Assembly: GCF_019924635.1 (NCBI RefSeq) | Contig: NZ_CP065037.1 | Coordinates: 186,001 to 250,000 of the forward strand | Length of the DNA: 64,000 nucleotides | Origin: Leifsonia sp. ZF2019 | Lineage (GTDB): Bacteria; Actinomycetota; Actinomycetes; Actinomycetales; Microbacteriaceae | Direction: 5' to 3' | In this document: positions 32,769 to 42,246 of the stretch, in pieces | How the letters are laid out: the number at the start of each line of letters is the position of its first letter | Numbering within the stretch: the stretch's first letter is position 1 | Program-made: the position numbers and the translations under genes | Notes under the pieces: model-generated | Told to the model about the DNA's origin: nothing | Seen by the model: only the letters and a program-made list of their open reading frames with translations | Database searches by the model: none

Positions 32769-34058
32769 ATGAAGAAGCGCTACCTCTCCGTCGCCGCCGT
32801 CACCATCGCCGCGCTGGCCCTCACGGCCTGCTCGAGCGGTGGCAGCAGCGATGGAGACTCGGTCGACGCGAAGGGCCAGAAGCTCAGCGTGTGGATCATG
32901 CAGGGCACCAACCCCGACTCCACCGCCTTTTTCAAGGAGGTCGGCGACGCGTTCACGAAGGAGACCGGAGCCACGCTCGACGTTCAGTTCGTCCAGTGGG
33001 CCGACGCTCACGACCGGTTCGTCACCTCGATCGCGGGCAACACCACGCCCGACGTCGCGGAGACCGGCACCACCTGGACCGCCGAGTTCGCGGACGCGGG
33101 CGCCCTCGCGCCGATCGGCGACGAGGTGAAGAAGGCCGGTCTCGAGGACGACCTGGTGAAGGGCCTCAAGGAGTCCGGCACCTATGACGGCGAGCTCTAC
33201 GGCATGCCGTGGTACGCGGGCGTCCGCAGCCTCGTCTACCGCGCCGATGTCTTCCAGGAGCTCGGCATCGAGGCGCCCAAGACGTGGGACGACATCGTTG
33301 CCGCGGGCGAGAAGATCAAGGCCGCGAAGCCGGACATGATCCCGTTCGCCGTACCGGGCACCGCCGAGTTCGGTGTCTACCCGTGGGTGTGGGGTGCGGG
33401 CGGCCAGGTCGCCACCGAGAAGGGCGGCACCTGGACCTCGGGTCTCGACAGCGCCAAGTCGCGTGAGGGCATCCAGTTCTACACCGACCTCGCGACGAAG
33501 TACGGCTTCTCCACCTCCGGCGCCACCACCTGGAAGGAGACCGACGTGCTCGACAACTTCAACCAGGGCAAGGTGGCCATGGCCATCCAGGGGTCGTGGA
33601 CCCCGGCCACCATCGTGCAGAAGGCCCCCGACCTCAAGGGCAAGATCGCGGCGACCCCGATTCCGGGCAAGGACGGCGGCATCAGCCCCTCGGTGCTCGG
33701 CGGGTCGCACCTCAGCGTCTTCAACACGGCGAAGAACAAGGACCTGGCCTGGAAGTTCGTCGAGCTGATGACGACCGGCAAGTTCGCGTCCGAATGGGCG
33801 TCGCAGACCGGCTACTTCTCGGGCCTCAACTCTCTCGTCAAGAAGGCGATGGAGTCCGACGACCCGCTGGTCAAGCCGTTCGCCACGCAGATGGTCGACG
33901 GTGGAGCGTCGGTGCCGGTCACCCCGCAGTTCGGCGCCGTGCAGGCCAAGCAGACGACCAACGCGATGATCCAGTCCATCCTCTCCGGGCAGAAGACGGT
34001 CGACCACGCGACGACCGACGCGGCCAAGGAGATGACCCAGTTGCTGAACGACAAGTAG
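32769..34058 (+). CDS. ABC sugar-binding lipoprotein (amino-sugar operon)
   Basis: A 429-residue family 1 extracellular solute-binding protein. The signal peptide ends at lipobox LTAC with Cys21. The mature protein has the usual bilobed pattern (LSVWIMQGTNP, YGMPWYAGVRSLVYRADVFQELGIEAPKTWDD, QGKVAMAIQGSWTP). GAGGAG precedes ATG 32769. It heads an eight-gene operon whose enzymes process GlcNAc- and MurNAc-containing sugars, so it should capture GlcNAc-MurNAc-type disaccharides or chito-oligosaccharides outside the cell. The substrate is inferred only from these neighbours. Confidence 0.9.
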   Translation: MKKRYLSVAAVTIAALALTACSSGGSSDGDSVDAKGQKLSVWIMQGTNPDSTAFFKEVGDAFTKETGATLDVQFVQWADAHDRFVTSIAGNTTPDVAETGTTWTAEFADAGALAPIGDEVKKAGLEDDLVKGLKESGTYDGELYGMPWYAGVRSLVYRADVFQELGIEAPKTWDDIVAAGEKIKAAKPDMIPFAVPGTAEFGVYPWVWGAGGQVATEKGGTWTSGLDSAKSREGIQFYTDLATKYGFSTSGATTWKETDVLDNFNQGKVAMAIQGSWTPATIVQKAPDLKGKIAATPIPGKDGGISPSVLGGSHLSVFNTAKNKDLAWKFVELMTTGKFASEWASQTGYFSGLNSLVKKAMESDDPLVKPFATQMVDGGASVPVTPQFGAVQAKQTTNAMIQSILSGQKTVDHATTDAAKEMTQLLNDK

Positions 34059-34062
34059 CCCG

Positions 34063-35040
34063 ATGGCCATCGACGTTCACCCCGAGACGCCGGCCGTGCG
34101 CACCGCGCGCGGCCGGCGCCCCGGCGCCTCCGCCCCGAAGCGCAAGCGCTCGTTCATCGCCGTGAGCCGGCCGTGGCTGCTGCTGGCGCCCGCTCTCGTC
34201 GTGCTCGCAGGCCTGCTCCTCTGGCCGCTGGTGCGTGTCGTGATCTTCTCCCTGCAGGACTACGGCCTGCGCGAGATCGTCAGCGGCAAGACGAACTTCA
34301 TCGGCTTCGACAACTACGCCGAGATCTTCGGCAATTCCACGCTGTGGACGGTGGCGCTTCCGAACACGGTCGTCTTCGCCATCCTGTCGGTCGCCGGCAC
34401 CGTCGCCCTCGGCACGCTCGTCGCGCTGCTGATGGCGAACCTCGGGCCCACGTGGCGCACCGTCGTCGGCAGCGCGATCATGGTCGCCTGGGCGATGCCC
34501 GCGGTGACGGGCACCTATGTCTGGATCTGGATCTTCGACGCCGACAACGGCATCGTCAACCAGGTGCTCAAGAACCTCGGCCTGATGCACGAGTCGTTCA
34601 ACTGGTTCACCAATCCGATCAGCTTCTACGCGATCGTGCTGCTGAACGTGATCCATCACGGCTTCCCGTTCGTCGCGATCACCGTGCTCGCGGGCCTCCT
34701 GGGCGTCTCGAAGGAGATGCTGGAGGCGGCCGCGATGGACGGCGCCGGCGCGGTCCGCCGCTTCTTCTCGATCATCGTCCCGTCGCTCAAGCAGGTCTTC
34801 GCGGTCGTGATCATCCTGTCCACCATCTGGGACTTCAAGGTCTTCGCGCAGGTGTACCTGATGCCCGGCGGCTCCGGCTCCAACCGGCAGGTGCTCAATC
34901 TGGGCGTCTGGTCGTACGTGGAGTCATTCGGTCAGAACCGCTACGGCTTCGGCTCCGCCATCGCGGTGCTGCTGACCATCGTCCTCCTGGTGATCACCGT
35001 GATCTACGTCCGCACCATGCTCAAGGAGGAGAAGCTGTGA
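34063..35040 (+). CDS. ABC sugar permease, MalF type
   Basis: A 325-residue membrane protein with about six helices after a basic cytoplasmic leader. The EAA loop that contacts the ATPase reads EMLEAAAMDGAGAVRRFFSIIVPSLK. It begins 4 bp after the binding-protein stop and overlaps the next permease gene by 4 bp (GTGA). No ATPase gene is in this operon, so a shared ATPase such as MsiK encoded elsewhere must power it. Confidence 0.9.
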   Translation: MAIDVHPETPAVRTARGRRPGASAPKRKRSFIAVSRPWLLLAPALVVLAGLLLWPLVRVVIFSLQDYGLREIVSGKTNFIGFDNYAEIFGNSTLWTVALPNTVVFAILSVAGTVALGTLVALLMANLGPTWRTVVGSAIMVAWAMPAVTGTYVWIWIFDADNGIVNQVLKNLGLMHESFNWFTNPISFYAIVLLNVIHHGFPFVAITVLAGLLGVSKEMLEAAAMDGAGAVRRFFSIIVPSLKQVFAVVIILSTIWDFKVFAQVYLMPGGSGSNRQVLNLGVWSYVESFGQNRYGFGSAIAVLLTIVLLVITVIYVRTMLKEEKL

Positions 35041-35864
35041 AGCGCACCGTCCGCGGCAACATCGGCAAGGCCGTCGCCGTCACCGTCCTCCTGATCTTCA
35101 CGCTCTTCCCGGTCTACTGGATGATCTCCAGCGCGTTCGACAAGCGCGCCTCGAGCGGCGGGCAGTCGCTCGTGCCGCAGGAGTTCACGCTCGACAACTT
35201 CACCTACGTCCTGACGCAGGCGGGCTTCGGCGTCTTCCTGCGCAACTCGCTGATCGTGGCCGTCGCGGTGGTCGTCATCTCGGCGGTGCTCGCGCTGCTG
35301 GCCTCGGTCGCTGTGGCCCGGTTCAACTTCCGGTTCCGCACCGCGATGCTGTTCATGATCCTCACGGTGCAGATGGTGCCGCTCGAGGCGCTCGTGATCC
35401 CGCTCTTCGTGCAGGTGCGCGACCTCGGCCTCCTGAACCAGCTGCTCGGCCTCATCGTCGTGTACGTCGCGCTCTCCCTGCCGTTCGGCATCTGGATGCT
35501 GCGCGGGTTCGTCGCGGCCGTACCGGTCGAGCTGGAGGAGGCCGCGTACCTCGACGGCGCCAGCTGGTGGCGGATGTTCCGCTCGGTGCTGTTCCCGCTG
35601 GTGATGCCGGGCCTGGTCGCGACCAGTGTCTTCGCCTTCATCACCGCTTGGAACGAGTTCATCTTCGCCATGACCCTGCTCGGCGGCGCCACCGAGAACT
35701 ACACCGTGGCGATCGGTCTCAAGCAGTTCTTCGGCGAGCACACCAACGAGTGGGGCTACGTGATGGCGGCGTCGACGCTCATCACCATCCCTGTCATGGT
35801 GTTCTTCGTGCTGGTGCAGCGCCGCCTCTCGAGCGGCCTGGTCGCCGGCGCGGTCAAGGGCTAG
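35037..35864 (+). CDS. ABC sugar permease, MalG type
   Basis: A 275-residue six-helix membrane protein. The EAA loop reads ELEEAAYLDGASWWRMFRSVLFPLVMPG. GTG 35037 overlaps the previous stop by 4 bp, which settles the start (VKRTVRGNIGKAVAV). The C-terminus SSGLVAGAVKG is the usual ending of the family. It pairs with the MalF-type permease to form the membrane channel for the operon's amino sugar. Confidence 0.9.
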   Translation: MKRTVRGNIGKAVAVTVLLIFTLFPVYWMISSAFDKRASSGGQSLVPQEFTLDNFTYVLTQAGFGVFLRNSLIVAVAVVVISAVLALLASVAVARFNFRFRTAMLFMILTVQMVPLEALVIPLFVQVRDLGLLNQLLGLIVVYVALSLPFGIWMLRGFVAAVPVELEEAAYLDGASWWRMFRSVLFPLVMPGLVATSVFAFITAWNEFIFAMTLLGGATENYTVAIGLKQFFGEHTNEWGYVMAASTLITIPVMVFFVLVQRRLSSGLVAGAVKG

Positions 35865-35874
35865 GAGGCACGGG

Positions 35875-37389
35875 ATGAGCGCGAGCACCGATCCCGCCGT
35901 CCGCTCGCTCGTCGCGGGCGTGCTGTGGCCGGGATTCCTCGGCATCACTGCACCGGACTGGCTGTTGCAGGCGTTGGACGAGGGCCTGGCCGGAGCCGTG
36001 TACTTCGGCCAGAACATCGATGCGACGGACCCGGCGCAGCTCCCCGCCCTCTCGGCCCGGCTCCGTGAGGCGCGCCCGGGCGTGCTCCTCGGCGTGGACG
36101 AGGAGGGCGGTACGGTCACGCGGCTGGAGGCGGCGGGCGGCTCCACGCTCCCGAGCGCGTCCCAGCTGGGTCGCGTCGACGACACCGCGACCACCCGGGC
36201 GGCGGGAGTCGAGCTCGCGCGCCGCGTCCGCGCCTCCGGTGCCGACGTCGTGCTCGCGCCGGTCGCCGACGTCAACACGAACCCGCGCAACCCCGTCATC
36301 GGGACACGCTCCTTCGGGTCGACCGCGCCGCTCGTGGGGCGGCACGTCGCCGCGATGGTCTCGGGGCTGCAGGCGGGCGGGGTCGCCGCCTGCGTCAAGC
36401 ACTTCCCCGGCCACGGGGACACGGCCGTCGACTCGCACCTCGGGCTCCCGCATGTGAGTCTGTCCGGCAGCGAGGTGGAGGCCGAGCACCTGCCGCCGTT
36501 CCAGGCCGCGATCGACGCGGGCGTGGCCGCCGTGATGACGTCGCACGTGGTCGTCGACGCGTTCGGCGACCTCCCCGCCACCCTGGACCCTCGCGTCCTC
36601 GGGATGCTGCGGGAGCGCGGCTTCACCGGCGCCATCATCACCGACGCCCTCGACATGGCCGCCATCCGCGCCGAGTTCGGTGCCGGCCCGGGGGCGGTCC
36701 GCGCGATCCTCGCGGGCGCCGACCTGCTCTGCATCGGCAACCCCTCCGACCTCGGACCCAAGCACGGCGCCAGCAGCGACCTGGACGACTACGCGGAGGT
36801 GCGCGATGCGCTCTTCGCCGCCGTCGACGACGGGACCCTCCCGGTCGCCGCGCTCGAGCGGGCCGCCCGTTCGGTGGCGGACCTGTCCGACTGGACGGCG
36901 GCGGCTGCGCGCGCCGGAGGCGCCTCCACAGGCGAGCTCGGTGAGTTCGACCCGGCCCGGGTCGTGCGCGAGGCGCTCGTCGTGCGCGGCGACGTCGTCG
37001 TGCCAGCGCGCGATCGCGTGGTGCTCGACCTGCGGGATCGTGCGAGCGCCGCGGTGGCCTCGACCGCGGAACCGTTCAGCGCCGCGCTCGTCGCCGCGCG
37101 GGTGGTCGTCGGTCCGCTCGGTGGCCGTGACGTGGTCGGCGTGCTCGGAGACGCGCTCGTGCACATCCCGGAGGAGTCCGCTGTCGTCGCGCTGGTCGAC
37201 GCGGTCCAGCCGGGCTCGCCGCAGCGCCGTGCGCTCGGGCTGCTCGCCGCGGCCCGCCCCGCTTCTGTGATCGTGAACACCGGCCTCCCCGCGGCGGACG
37301 AGCTCCCGCTGCCGGGCCTCGACACCTTCGGCTCCAGCCGGGTGACGGCCGACGTCGTCGCCGAGACACTCGCGGGGGTGACCGCGTGA
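35875..37389 (+). CDS. nagZ: GH3 beta-N-acetylglucosaminidase (NagZ-like)
   Basis: A 504-residue glycoside hydrolase family 3 enzyme that removes GlcNAc from the non-reducing end of peptidoglycan fragments. The NagZ signature is K175-H-F-P-G-H-G-D-T-x-x-D-S-H-L-G-L-P, with the His/Asp dyad used as acid-base, and Asp257 in IITDALDM is the nucleophile. Residues beyond ~340 form an extra C-terminal domain not found in the short E. coli NagZ. No signal peptide: the protein acts in the cytoplasm, after import. It starts 10 bp after the permease and overlaps anmK by 4 bp. The product would be GlcNAc plus (anhydro)MurNAc, consumed by the next two enzymes. Confidence 0.9.
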   Translation: MSASTDPAVRSLVAGVLWPGFLGITAPDWLLQALDEGLAGAVYFGQNIDATDPAQLPALSARLREARPGVLLGVDEEGGTVTRLEAAGGSTLPSASQLGRVDDTATTRAAGVELARRVRASGADVVLAPVADVNTNPRNPVIGTRSFGSTAPLVGRHVAAMVSGLQAGGVAACVKHFPGHGDTAVDSHLGLPHVSLSGSEVEAEHLPPFQAAIDAGVAAVMTSHVVVDAFGDLPATLDPRVLGMLRERGFTGAIITDALDMAAIRAEFGAGPGAVRAILAGADLLCIGNPSDLGPKHGASSDLDDYAEVRDALFAAVDDGTLPVAALERAARSVADLSDWTAAAARAGGASTGELGEFDPARVVREALVVRGDVVVPARDRVVLDLRDRASAAVASTAEPFSAALVAARVVVGPLGGRDVVGVLGDALVHIPEESAVVALVDAVQPGSPQRRALGLLAAARPASVIVNTGLPAADELPLPGLDTFGSSRVTADVVAETLAGVTA

Positions 37390-38606
37390 GGATCCTCTCG
37401 CTGCAGTCCGGTACGAGCGTCGACGGCATCGACGTGGCTGTGGTGGACATCGACGAGGTCGACGCGACCGACCGCCCGGCCGTGCGCCTGACATCGGTGC
37501 TCGCGCGCACCGTCCCCTGGTCGGGCCGGACGCGCGAACTCCTGCTCTCCGCCGTCGAGGGGCACGTGCTGACCCCGGCCGATTTCGTCCGGATGGACAC
37601 TCTCGCCGGCCAGGAGTTCGCGGATGCCGCAGCCGGCGCCGCCGACGAGACGGGCGGAGTGGAGTTGGCGGTCTCCCACGGTCAGACGCTGCATCACTGG
37701 GTCGACGGCGGCCACGCCCGCGGCACGCTGCAAGTCGGTCAGCCCGCCTGGATCGCCGAACGGCTGGGGGTCCCCGTGCTCTCGGACGTCCGCTCCGCCG
37801 ACATCGCGGCGGGTGGCGAAGGCGCCCCGCTGATGGGGCTCTTCGACCGTGCCTGGCTCGCGGGGGAGGCAGCGCGTGAGGGCCGACCGGTCGCGACGGT
37901 GAACCTGGGCGGAATCGCCAACGTACAGATCGTCGAGCCGGACGGCGGCCTGATCGCCTTCGACAGCGGCCCCGCGAACGCCCTGATCGACGCGGCAGTC
38001 GCACGTGCCACCGGAGGCCTCCAGGGTCAGGACACGGACGGCCTGCTCGCGGCGAGCGGCCGGGTCGAGGAGGCGCTCCTCGCCGAGCTGCTCGCGCATC
38101 CCTACTTCACCGCGCCCGTCCCGAAGAGCACCGGACGCGAGACGTTCGACCTCTCCGTCGTCGACGCGGCGGCGGAACGAGCGGGCGTGCAGCCCGACCT
38201 CGCCGACCTGGTCGCCACGCTCACCGCGCTGACGGCGCGCACGGTCGCCGACGCGGTGCGCTCCTCCTCCTCGCGCGTCCCGTCCCGGGCGATCGTCTCC
38301 GGCGGCGGGACCCGCAACCCCGCCCTCATGCGCGCGCTCTCCGCCGTGCTCGGCCTCCACGGCGTCGACGTCCGTCCGAGCGATGCGCTCGGCATCGACG
38401 CGGACCACAAGGAGTCGCTGCTCTTCGCGTTCATCGGCTACCTGAGCTGGCACGGCATCCCCGCCGAGCTGCCCGGGACCCCACGCGGCCGAGCGCGAGT
38501 GCTCGGGCGGCTGAGCCTCACCCCCGACGCCGTCCCCGGCCGCCGCCTGCGCGGCGTCGCCGGGCTGACACTGGCCGCCGAATCCGCCGAGGCGGTGTCC
38601 CGGTGA
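37386..38606 (+). CDS. anmK: 1,6-Anhydro-N-acetylmuramic acid kinase
   Basis: A 406-residue AnmK. This enzyme opens the 1,6-anhydro ring of anhydroMurNAc and phosphorylates it to MurNAc-6-phosphate. Family signatures are the N-terminal GTSVDGIDV, MGLFDRAWL, NLGGIANVQI, FDSGPANALIDA and the closing ISGGGTRNPALM-type block (VSGGGTRNPALM). GTG 37386 overlaps the nagZ stop by 4 bp. It lies between nagZ and murQ, the upstream and downstream steps of the same route. Because the enzyme needs an anhydro sugar, its presence implies that the cell meets products of lytic transglycosylases. Confidence 0.92.
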   Translation: MRILSLQSGTSVDGIDVAVVDIDEVDATDRPAVRLTSVLARTVPWSGRTRELLLSAVEGHVLTPADFVRMDTLAGQEFADAAAGAADETGGVELAVSHGQTLHHWVDGGHARGTLQVGQPAWIAERLGVPVLSDVRSADIAAGGEGAPLMGLFDRAWLAGEAAREGRPVATVNLGGIANVQIVEPDGGLIAFDSGPANALIDAAVARATGGLQGQDTDGLLAASGRVEEALLAELLAHPYFTAPVPKSTGRETFDLSVVDAAAERAGVQPDLADLVATLTALTARTVADAVRSSSSRVPSRAIVSGGGTRNPALMRALSAVLGLHGVDVRPSDALGIDADHKESLLFAFIGYLSWHGIPAELPGTPRGRARVLGRLSLTPDAVPGRRLRGVAGLTLAAESAEAVSR

Positions 38607-39583
38607 CCGACACCACACGAAAGGACCAACCCGTGGCTGAGCCGCATCCCCTCTCCGACCTGCGCGAGACGCTCGGGACGCTCGCGACCGAGGCGGTGAG
38701 CGAGTCCACCCGCGATCTCGACATCATGTCGATCGAGGAGCTGGTGGCGGCGATGAACGAGGCCAACGCGGAGGTGCCTGTCGCGGTCGCGCGCGAGAGC
38801 GCCAGCATCGTCGCGGCCGTCGAAGGCGTCTCGGAGCGCATGAAGCGCGGCGGTCGGCTGATCTACGCGGGCGCCGGCACTGCCGGGCGGATGGGCGTGC
38901 TCGACGCGAGCGAGATCCCGCCGACGTTCGGCGCCGCTCCCGAGCTCGTGGTCGGTCTGATGGCGGGCGGCCCGGAAGCGCTGCACACAGCGGTCGAGAA
39001 CGCGGAGGACGACGACGAGGCCGGTCGCGCCGCCGTGCGCGCTGTCACCATCGGCCCGCTCGATGCGGTGGTCGGCATCTCAGCGTCGGGCCGCACGCCG
39101 TTCGTGCTCGGGGCGATCGACCAGGCGCGCCGGGCGGGTGCCTTCACCGTCGGGCTCTCCTGCAACCCGGATTCGCCCCTCGGGCGCGACGCCGAGGTCG
39201 GCATCGAGGTCGTCGTCGGCCCCGAGATCCTGACCGGCTCGACCCGGCTCAAAGCCGGGACGGCTCAGAAGCTCGTGCTCAACATGATCAGCACCATCTC
39301 GATGGTGCGGCTCGGCAAGGTCTACGGCAACCTGATGGTCGACCTCCGGGCCACCAACGCCAAGCTGCGCGCCCGGTCCGAGCGGACCGTTATGCTGGCG
39401 ACGGGCACCGGCCCGCAGCAGGCTGCGGAGGCGCTCAACGCGACCGGTGGGTGGATTAAGGCGGCGATCCTCATGAGCGAGACGACCCTCGACGCGGACG
39501 CCGCTGTGCGGCTCCTCGCCGAACACGGCGGACGGCTGCGCGACGCTCTCGCGGCGGTCGATGCACGGGAATCGGTGCGGTAG
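38603..39583 (+). CDS. murQ: N-acetylmuramic acid 6-phosphate etherase
   Basis: A 326-residue SIS-domain lyase that removes the lactyl ether from MurNAc-6-P to give GlcNAc-6-P. The signature AGAGTAGRMGVLDASEIPPTF lies near residues 90-110, then ENAEDDDEAG with the catalytic Glu, and GISASGRTPFV for phosphate binding. GTG 38603 overlaps anmK by 4 bp; GTG 38633, with AAAGGA at the right distance, is a good rival start. The C-terminal three-helix bundle (AAEALNATGGWIKAAILM, then AVRLLAEHGGRLRDAL) is present. Confidence 0.94.
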   Translation: MTDTTRKDQPVAEPHPLSDLRETLGTLATEAVSESTRDLDIMSIEELVAAMNEANAEVPVAVARESASIVAAVEGVSERMKRGGRLIYAGAGTAGRMGVLDASEIPPTFGAAPELVVGLMAGGPEALHTAVENAEDDDEAGRAAVRAVTIGPLDAVVGISASGRTPFVLGAIDQARRAGAFTVGLSCNPDSPLGRDAEVGIEVVVGPEILTGSTRLKAGTAQKLVLNMISTISMVRLGKVYGNLMVDLRATNAKLRARSERTVMLATGTGPQQAAEALNATGGWIKAAILMSETTLDADAAVRLLAEHGGRLRDALAAVDARESVR

Positions 39584-39586
39584 AGC

Positions 39587-40483
39587 ATGATGGCCGACGT
39601 CCTCTCCGCGGTGCGCCAGGCGGTGCCGCGGCTGAGCGCCACCGAGAGGCGCATCGCGCAGGTGGTGATGGAGCATCCCGAGCGGGTCGTCGATCTGACC
39701 ATCTCCGAGCTCGCCGCCGTCTGCGACGCGTCCCAGGCCACCATCGCGCGCTTCTGCCAGAGCATCGGCTTCAGCGGCTATCGGGAGTTCCGCCTCGCCG
39801 TGGCCGCCGCCACCAGCCGCGAGCAGGCGACACGCGAGCGGTTCGACCTGACCGAGAGCGAGGTGGACCCGGCCGACAGCGTGCAGGAGGTCGTCGCCAA
39901 GATCGCCTACCAGGATGCGCTCGCCATCGAGCAGACCGCCCGCGAGCTCGACCTCGACGCGCTCGACCGCGTGGTCTCCGCCATCGTCGCCGCCGGCCGC
40001 ATCGACCTCTACGGGGCCGGTGCCAGCAGCCTCACCGCGCAGGACCTGCAGCAGAAGCTCTCCCGCATCGGGCTGACCGCCTTCTGCTCGGTCGACTCCC
40101 ATCTGGCTCTCGCATCGGCCGCACTGCAGAAGCCCGGCAACGTCGCCATCGGCGTCTCCCACTCCGGCGAGACGCTCGAGACCACTCACGCGCTCTCCGT
40201 CGCACACGCGGCCGGAGCGACGACGGTCGCCATCACGAGCTTCCCCGACTCCAGCATCCGCGGCGTCAGCGATCACGTGCTCACCACGCAGGCGCGCGAG
40301 AGCCTCTACCGCAGCGGCGCGATGTCGAGCCGCATCGCGCAGCTCGCGCTCGTCGACTTCCTCTTCGTGCGCGTGGCGCAGCAGATGTACGACCGGATGA
40401 CGGAGTCCCTGCGGCTCACCTACGAGGCGGTGCGCAGCCAGCGGCCGGTGCGGATCGAGCGCGCGGAGCGTCCCGAGCGATGA
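39587..40483 (+). CDS. RpiR/MurR-type transcriptional regulator
   Basis: A 298-residue regulator: N-terminal RpiR helix-turn-helix (LSATERRIAQVVMEHPERVVDLTISELAAVCDASQATIARFCQSIGF) and a SIS sugar-phosphate-binding domain (DLYGAGASSLTAQDLQQKL, GVSHSGETLETT). By family (E. coli MurR), it should respond to MurNAc-6-phosphate or GlcNAc-6-phosphate and control the operon. It starts 3 bp after murQ (ATG 39587; the adjacent ATG 39590 is an alternative) and overlaps the GH20 gene by 4 bp. Confidence 0.9.
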   Translation: MMADVLSAVRQAVPRLSATERRIAQVVMEHPERVVDLTISELAAVCDASQATIARFCQSIGFSGYREFRLAVAAATSREQATRERFDLTESEVDPADSVQEVVAKIAYQDALAIEQTARELDLDALDRVVSAIVAAGRIDLYGAGASSLTAQDLQQKLSRIGLTAFCSVDSHLALASAALQKPGNVAIGVSHSGETLETTHALSVAHAAGATTVAITSFPDSSIRGVSDHVLTTQARESLYRSGAMSSRIAQLALVDFLFVRVAQQMYDRMTESLRLTYEAVRSQRPVRIERAERPER

Positions 40484-42168
40484 CCGCCGCGCGCACTCCG
40501 GTCGCCGACCGTCTGCTCCCGCGACCTCTGCGGGCGGAGGACCGGCCCGGCGAGTTCGTGCTCGACGAGCGGACGGTGGTCGTCGCCGACGTGGCCGGCG
40601 CACCGATCGCCTCCTGGCTGCGGGCGCAGCTGGCGGCCGCGACCGGTCTGCCCGTCGCCGGCGCGCCGGAGGCCGTGGATCCCGTGACGACGGACGGCGG
40701 GGGCGTCCGTGCGATCGCCCTCGCCGTCGATGCAGCGCTCGCCGCAGAGGAGTACCGGCTCGCGGTGGAGCCCACCGGAGTACGCATCCAGGGCGGCTCG
40801 GCCGCTGCGGTGTCCCACGGCGCGCAGTCGTTCCTGCAGCTCCTCCCGCCTGCCGTCTACCGGCGCGGCGTCGTGCCGGGGACCCGCTGGGCAGCTCCCG
40901 CCTGCATCGTCGAGGACAGCCCCGCGTTCGCCTGGCGCGGGCTGATGCTCGACGTCGCCCGCCACTTCTTGCCCAAACACGACGTGCTGCGCTTCGTCGA
41001 CCTGCTGGCGATGCACCGGATGAGCGTGCTGCACCTCCACCTCACCGACGATCAGGGCTGGCGGATGGAGATCCGACGCTACCCGCGTCTCACCGAGATC
41101 GGCGCGTGGCGACGGGAGTCCCAGGTCGGCTTCGGCCCGGACGCCCCGGCCGACGGCCGCCCGCACGGCGGCTGCTACACCCAGGACGACCTCCGCGAGA
41201 TCGTCGCCTACGCGGCCGCGCGGGGCATCACGGTGATCCCGGAGATCGAGTCGCCCGGCCATGTGCAGGCCGCGATCGCCGCGTATCCGGAGCTCGGTGT
41301 CGCGGGCGGGGACGAGCCGCGCGAGGTGTGGACGCGCTACGGAATCAGCCGCAACGTGCTCAACCTCGAGGAGTCGACGGTCGCGTTCTTCCGGAACGTG
41401 CTCGACGAGGTCGTCGACGTGTTCCCCTCCGAATACATCGGCATCGGCGGTGACGAGTGCCGCAAGGACCAGTGGCGCGCCGATCCGCGGACCCAGGAGC
41501 GGCTGCGCGAGATCGGAGCGGCGACCGAGGAGGAGGGCCAGAGCTGGTTCGTCCGCCGGATCGACGAGCACCTCACGTCCCGCGGCCGCCGGTCATACGG
41601 CTGGGACGAGATCCTGGAAGGCGGCCTCGCCCCGGGTGCGACCGTCGCCAGTTGGCGCGGGGAGACCGGGGCCGTGGCCGCCGCGCGCCAGGGCCACGAC
41701 GTGGTGTTGTGCCCCGACCGTGTCCTGTACTTCAACTACCGGCAGTCCGATTCGCCGGAGGAGCCCATCCCGTTGGTCACGGTGACGACGGTCCGTGACG
41801 TCTTCGAGCTGGACCCGGTGCCGGCTGAGCTCACGGACGACCAGCGTGCGCGCGTGCTGGGCGCCCAGGCCAACGTGTGGACCGAGTACATCGACCAGCC
41901 GCGCGGGCTCGACTACTTCGCCTTCCCCCGCCTCGCCGCGCTGGCCGAGGCCCTGTGGAGCGCCGACCGGTCGGGCGAGCGGTCGTGGGAGGAGTTCGCG
42001 CCACGCCTCGACGCGCACCTGGCGCGCCTCGACGCGGCCGGCGTCGAGTACCGCCGTGCCGACGGCCCGCTGCCGTGGCAGCAGCGCCCCGGCATCCCCG
42101 GCGCGCCGCGCGACCGTGCGGACCGCGAGGCCGAGCTCGCCGACCTCACCGCGACCATCGTCTCCTGA
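40480..42168 (+). CDS. GH20 beta-N-acetylhexosaminidase
   Basis: A 562-residue glycoside hydrolase family 20 enzyme. The N-terminal GH20b domain (~residues 20-145) is followed by the TIM barrel starting at FAWRGLMLDVARHF. The catalytic pair Asp325-Glu326 is in IGGDECRK; HLHLTDDQGWRMEI and WTEYIDQPRGLDYFAFPRLAALAE bind the sugar. No signal peptide: it probably removes terminal GlcNAc from imported disaccharides or chitobiose in the cytoplasm. It closes the operon and overlaps the RpiR gene by 4 bp. Together with the GH3 enzyme it gives two different GlcNAc-releasing activities. Confidence 0.93.
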   Translation: MTAARTPVADRLLPRPLRAEDRPGEFVLDERTVVVADVAGAPIASWLRAQLAAATGLPVAGAPEAVDPVTTDGGGVRAIALAVDAALAAEEYRLAVEPTGVRIQGGSAAAVSHGAQSFLQLLPPAVYRRGVVPGTRWAAPACIVEDSPAFAWRGLMLDVARHFLPKHDVLRFVDLLAMHRMSVLHLHLTDDQGWRMEIRRYPRLTEIGAWRRESQVGFGPDAPADGRPHGGCYTQDDLREIVAYAAARGITVIPEIESPGHVQAAIAAYPELGVAGGDEPREVWTRYGISRNVLNLEESTVAFFRNVLDEVVDVFPSEYIGIGGDECRKDQWRADPRTQERLREIGAATEEEGQSWFVRRIDEHLTSRGRRSYGWDEILEGGLAPGATVASWRGETGAVAAARQGHDVVLCPDRVLYFNYRQSDSPEEPIPLVTVTTVRDVFELDPVPAELTDDQRARVLGAQANVWTEYIDQPRGLDYFAFPRLAALAEALWSADRSGERSWEEFAPRLDAHLARLDAAGVEYRRADGPLPWQQRPGIPGAPRDRADREAELADLTATIVS

Positions 42169-42190
42169 CCCGCGCGCCCGCGCCGCCCCG

Positions 42191-42225
42191 CCGCCGAGCA
42201 CACGGAGAGTCCGCGCACTCGGCGG
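42191..42225. terminator. Bidirectional stem-loop between convergent GH20 and aldo/keto reductase genes
   Basis: CCGCCGAG (42191-42198) pairs perfectly with CTCGGCGG (42218-42225). Inside it, CGGA (42203-42206) pairs with TCCG (42210-42213), separated from the outer stem by a symmetric 4x4 internal loop. It lies 22 bp past the amino-sugar operon and 21 bp before the convergent gene's stop, so it can end transcription from both sides. Confidence 0.65.
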
Positions 42226-42246
42226 GCGGGAGCGGCGGGCGGCTCG

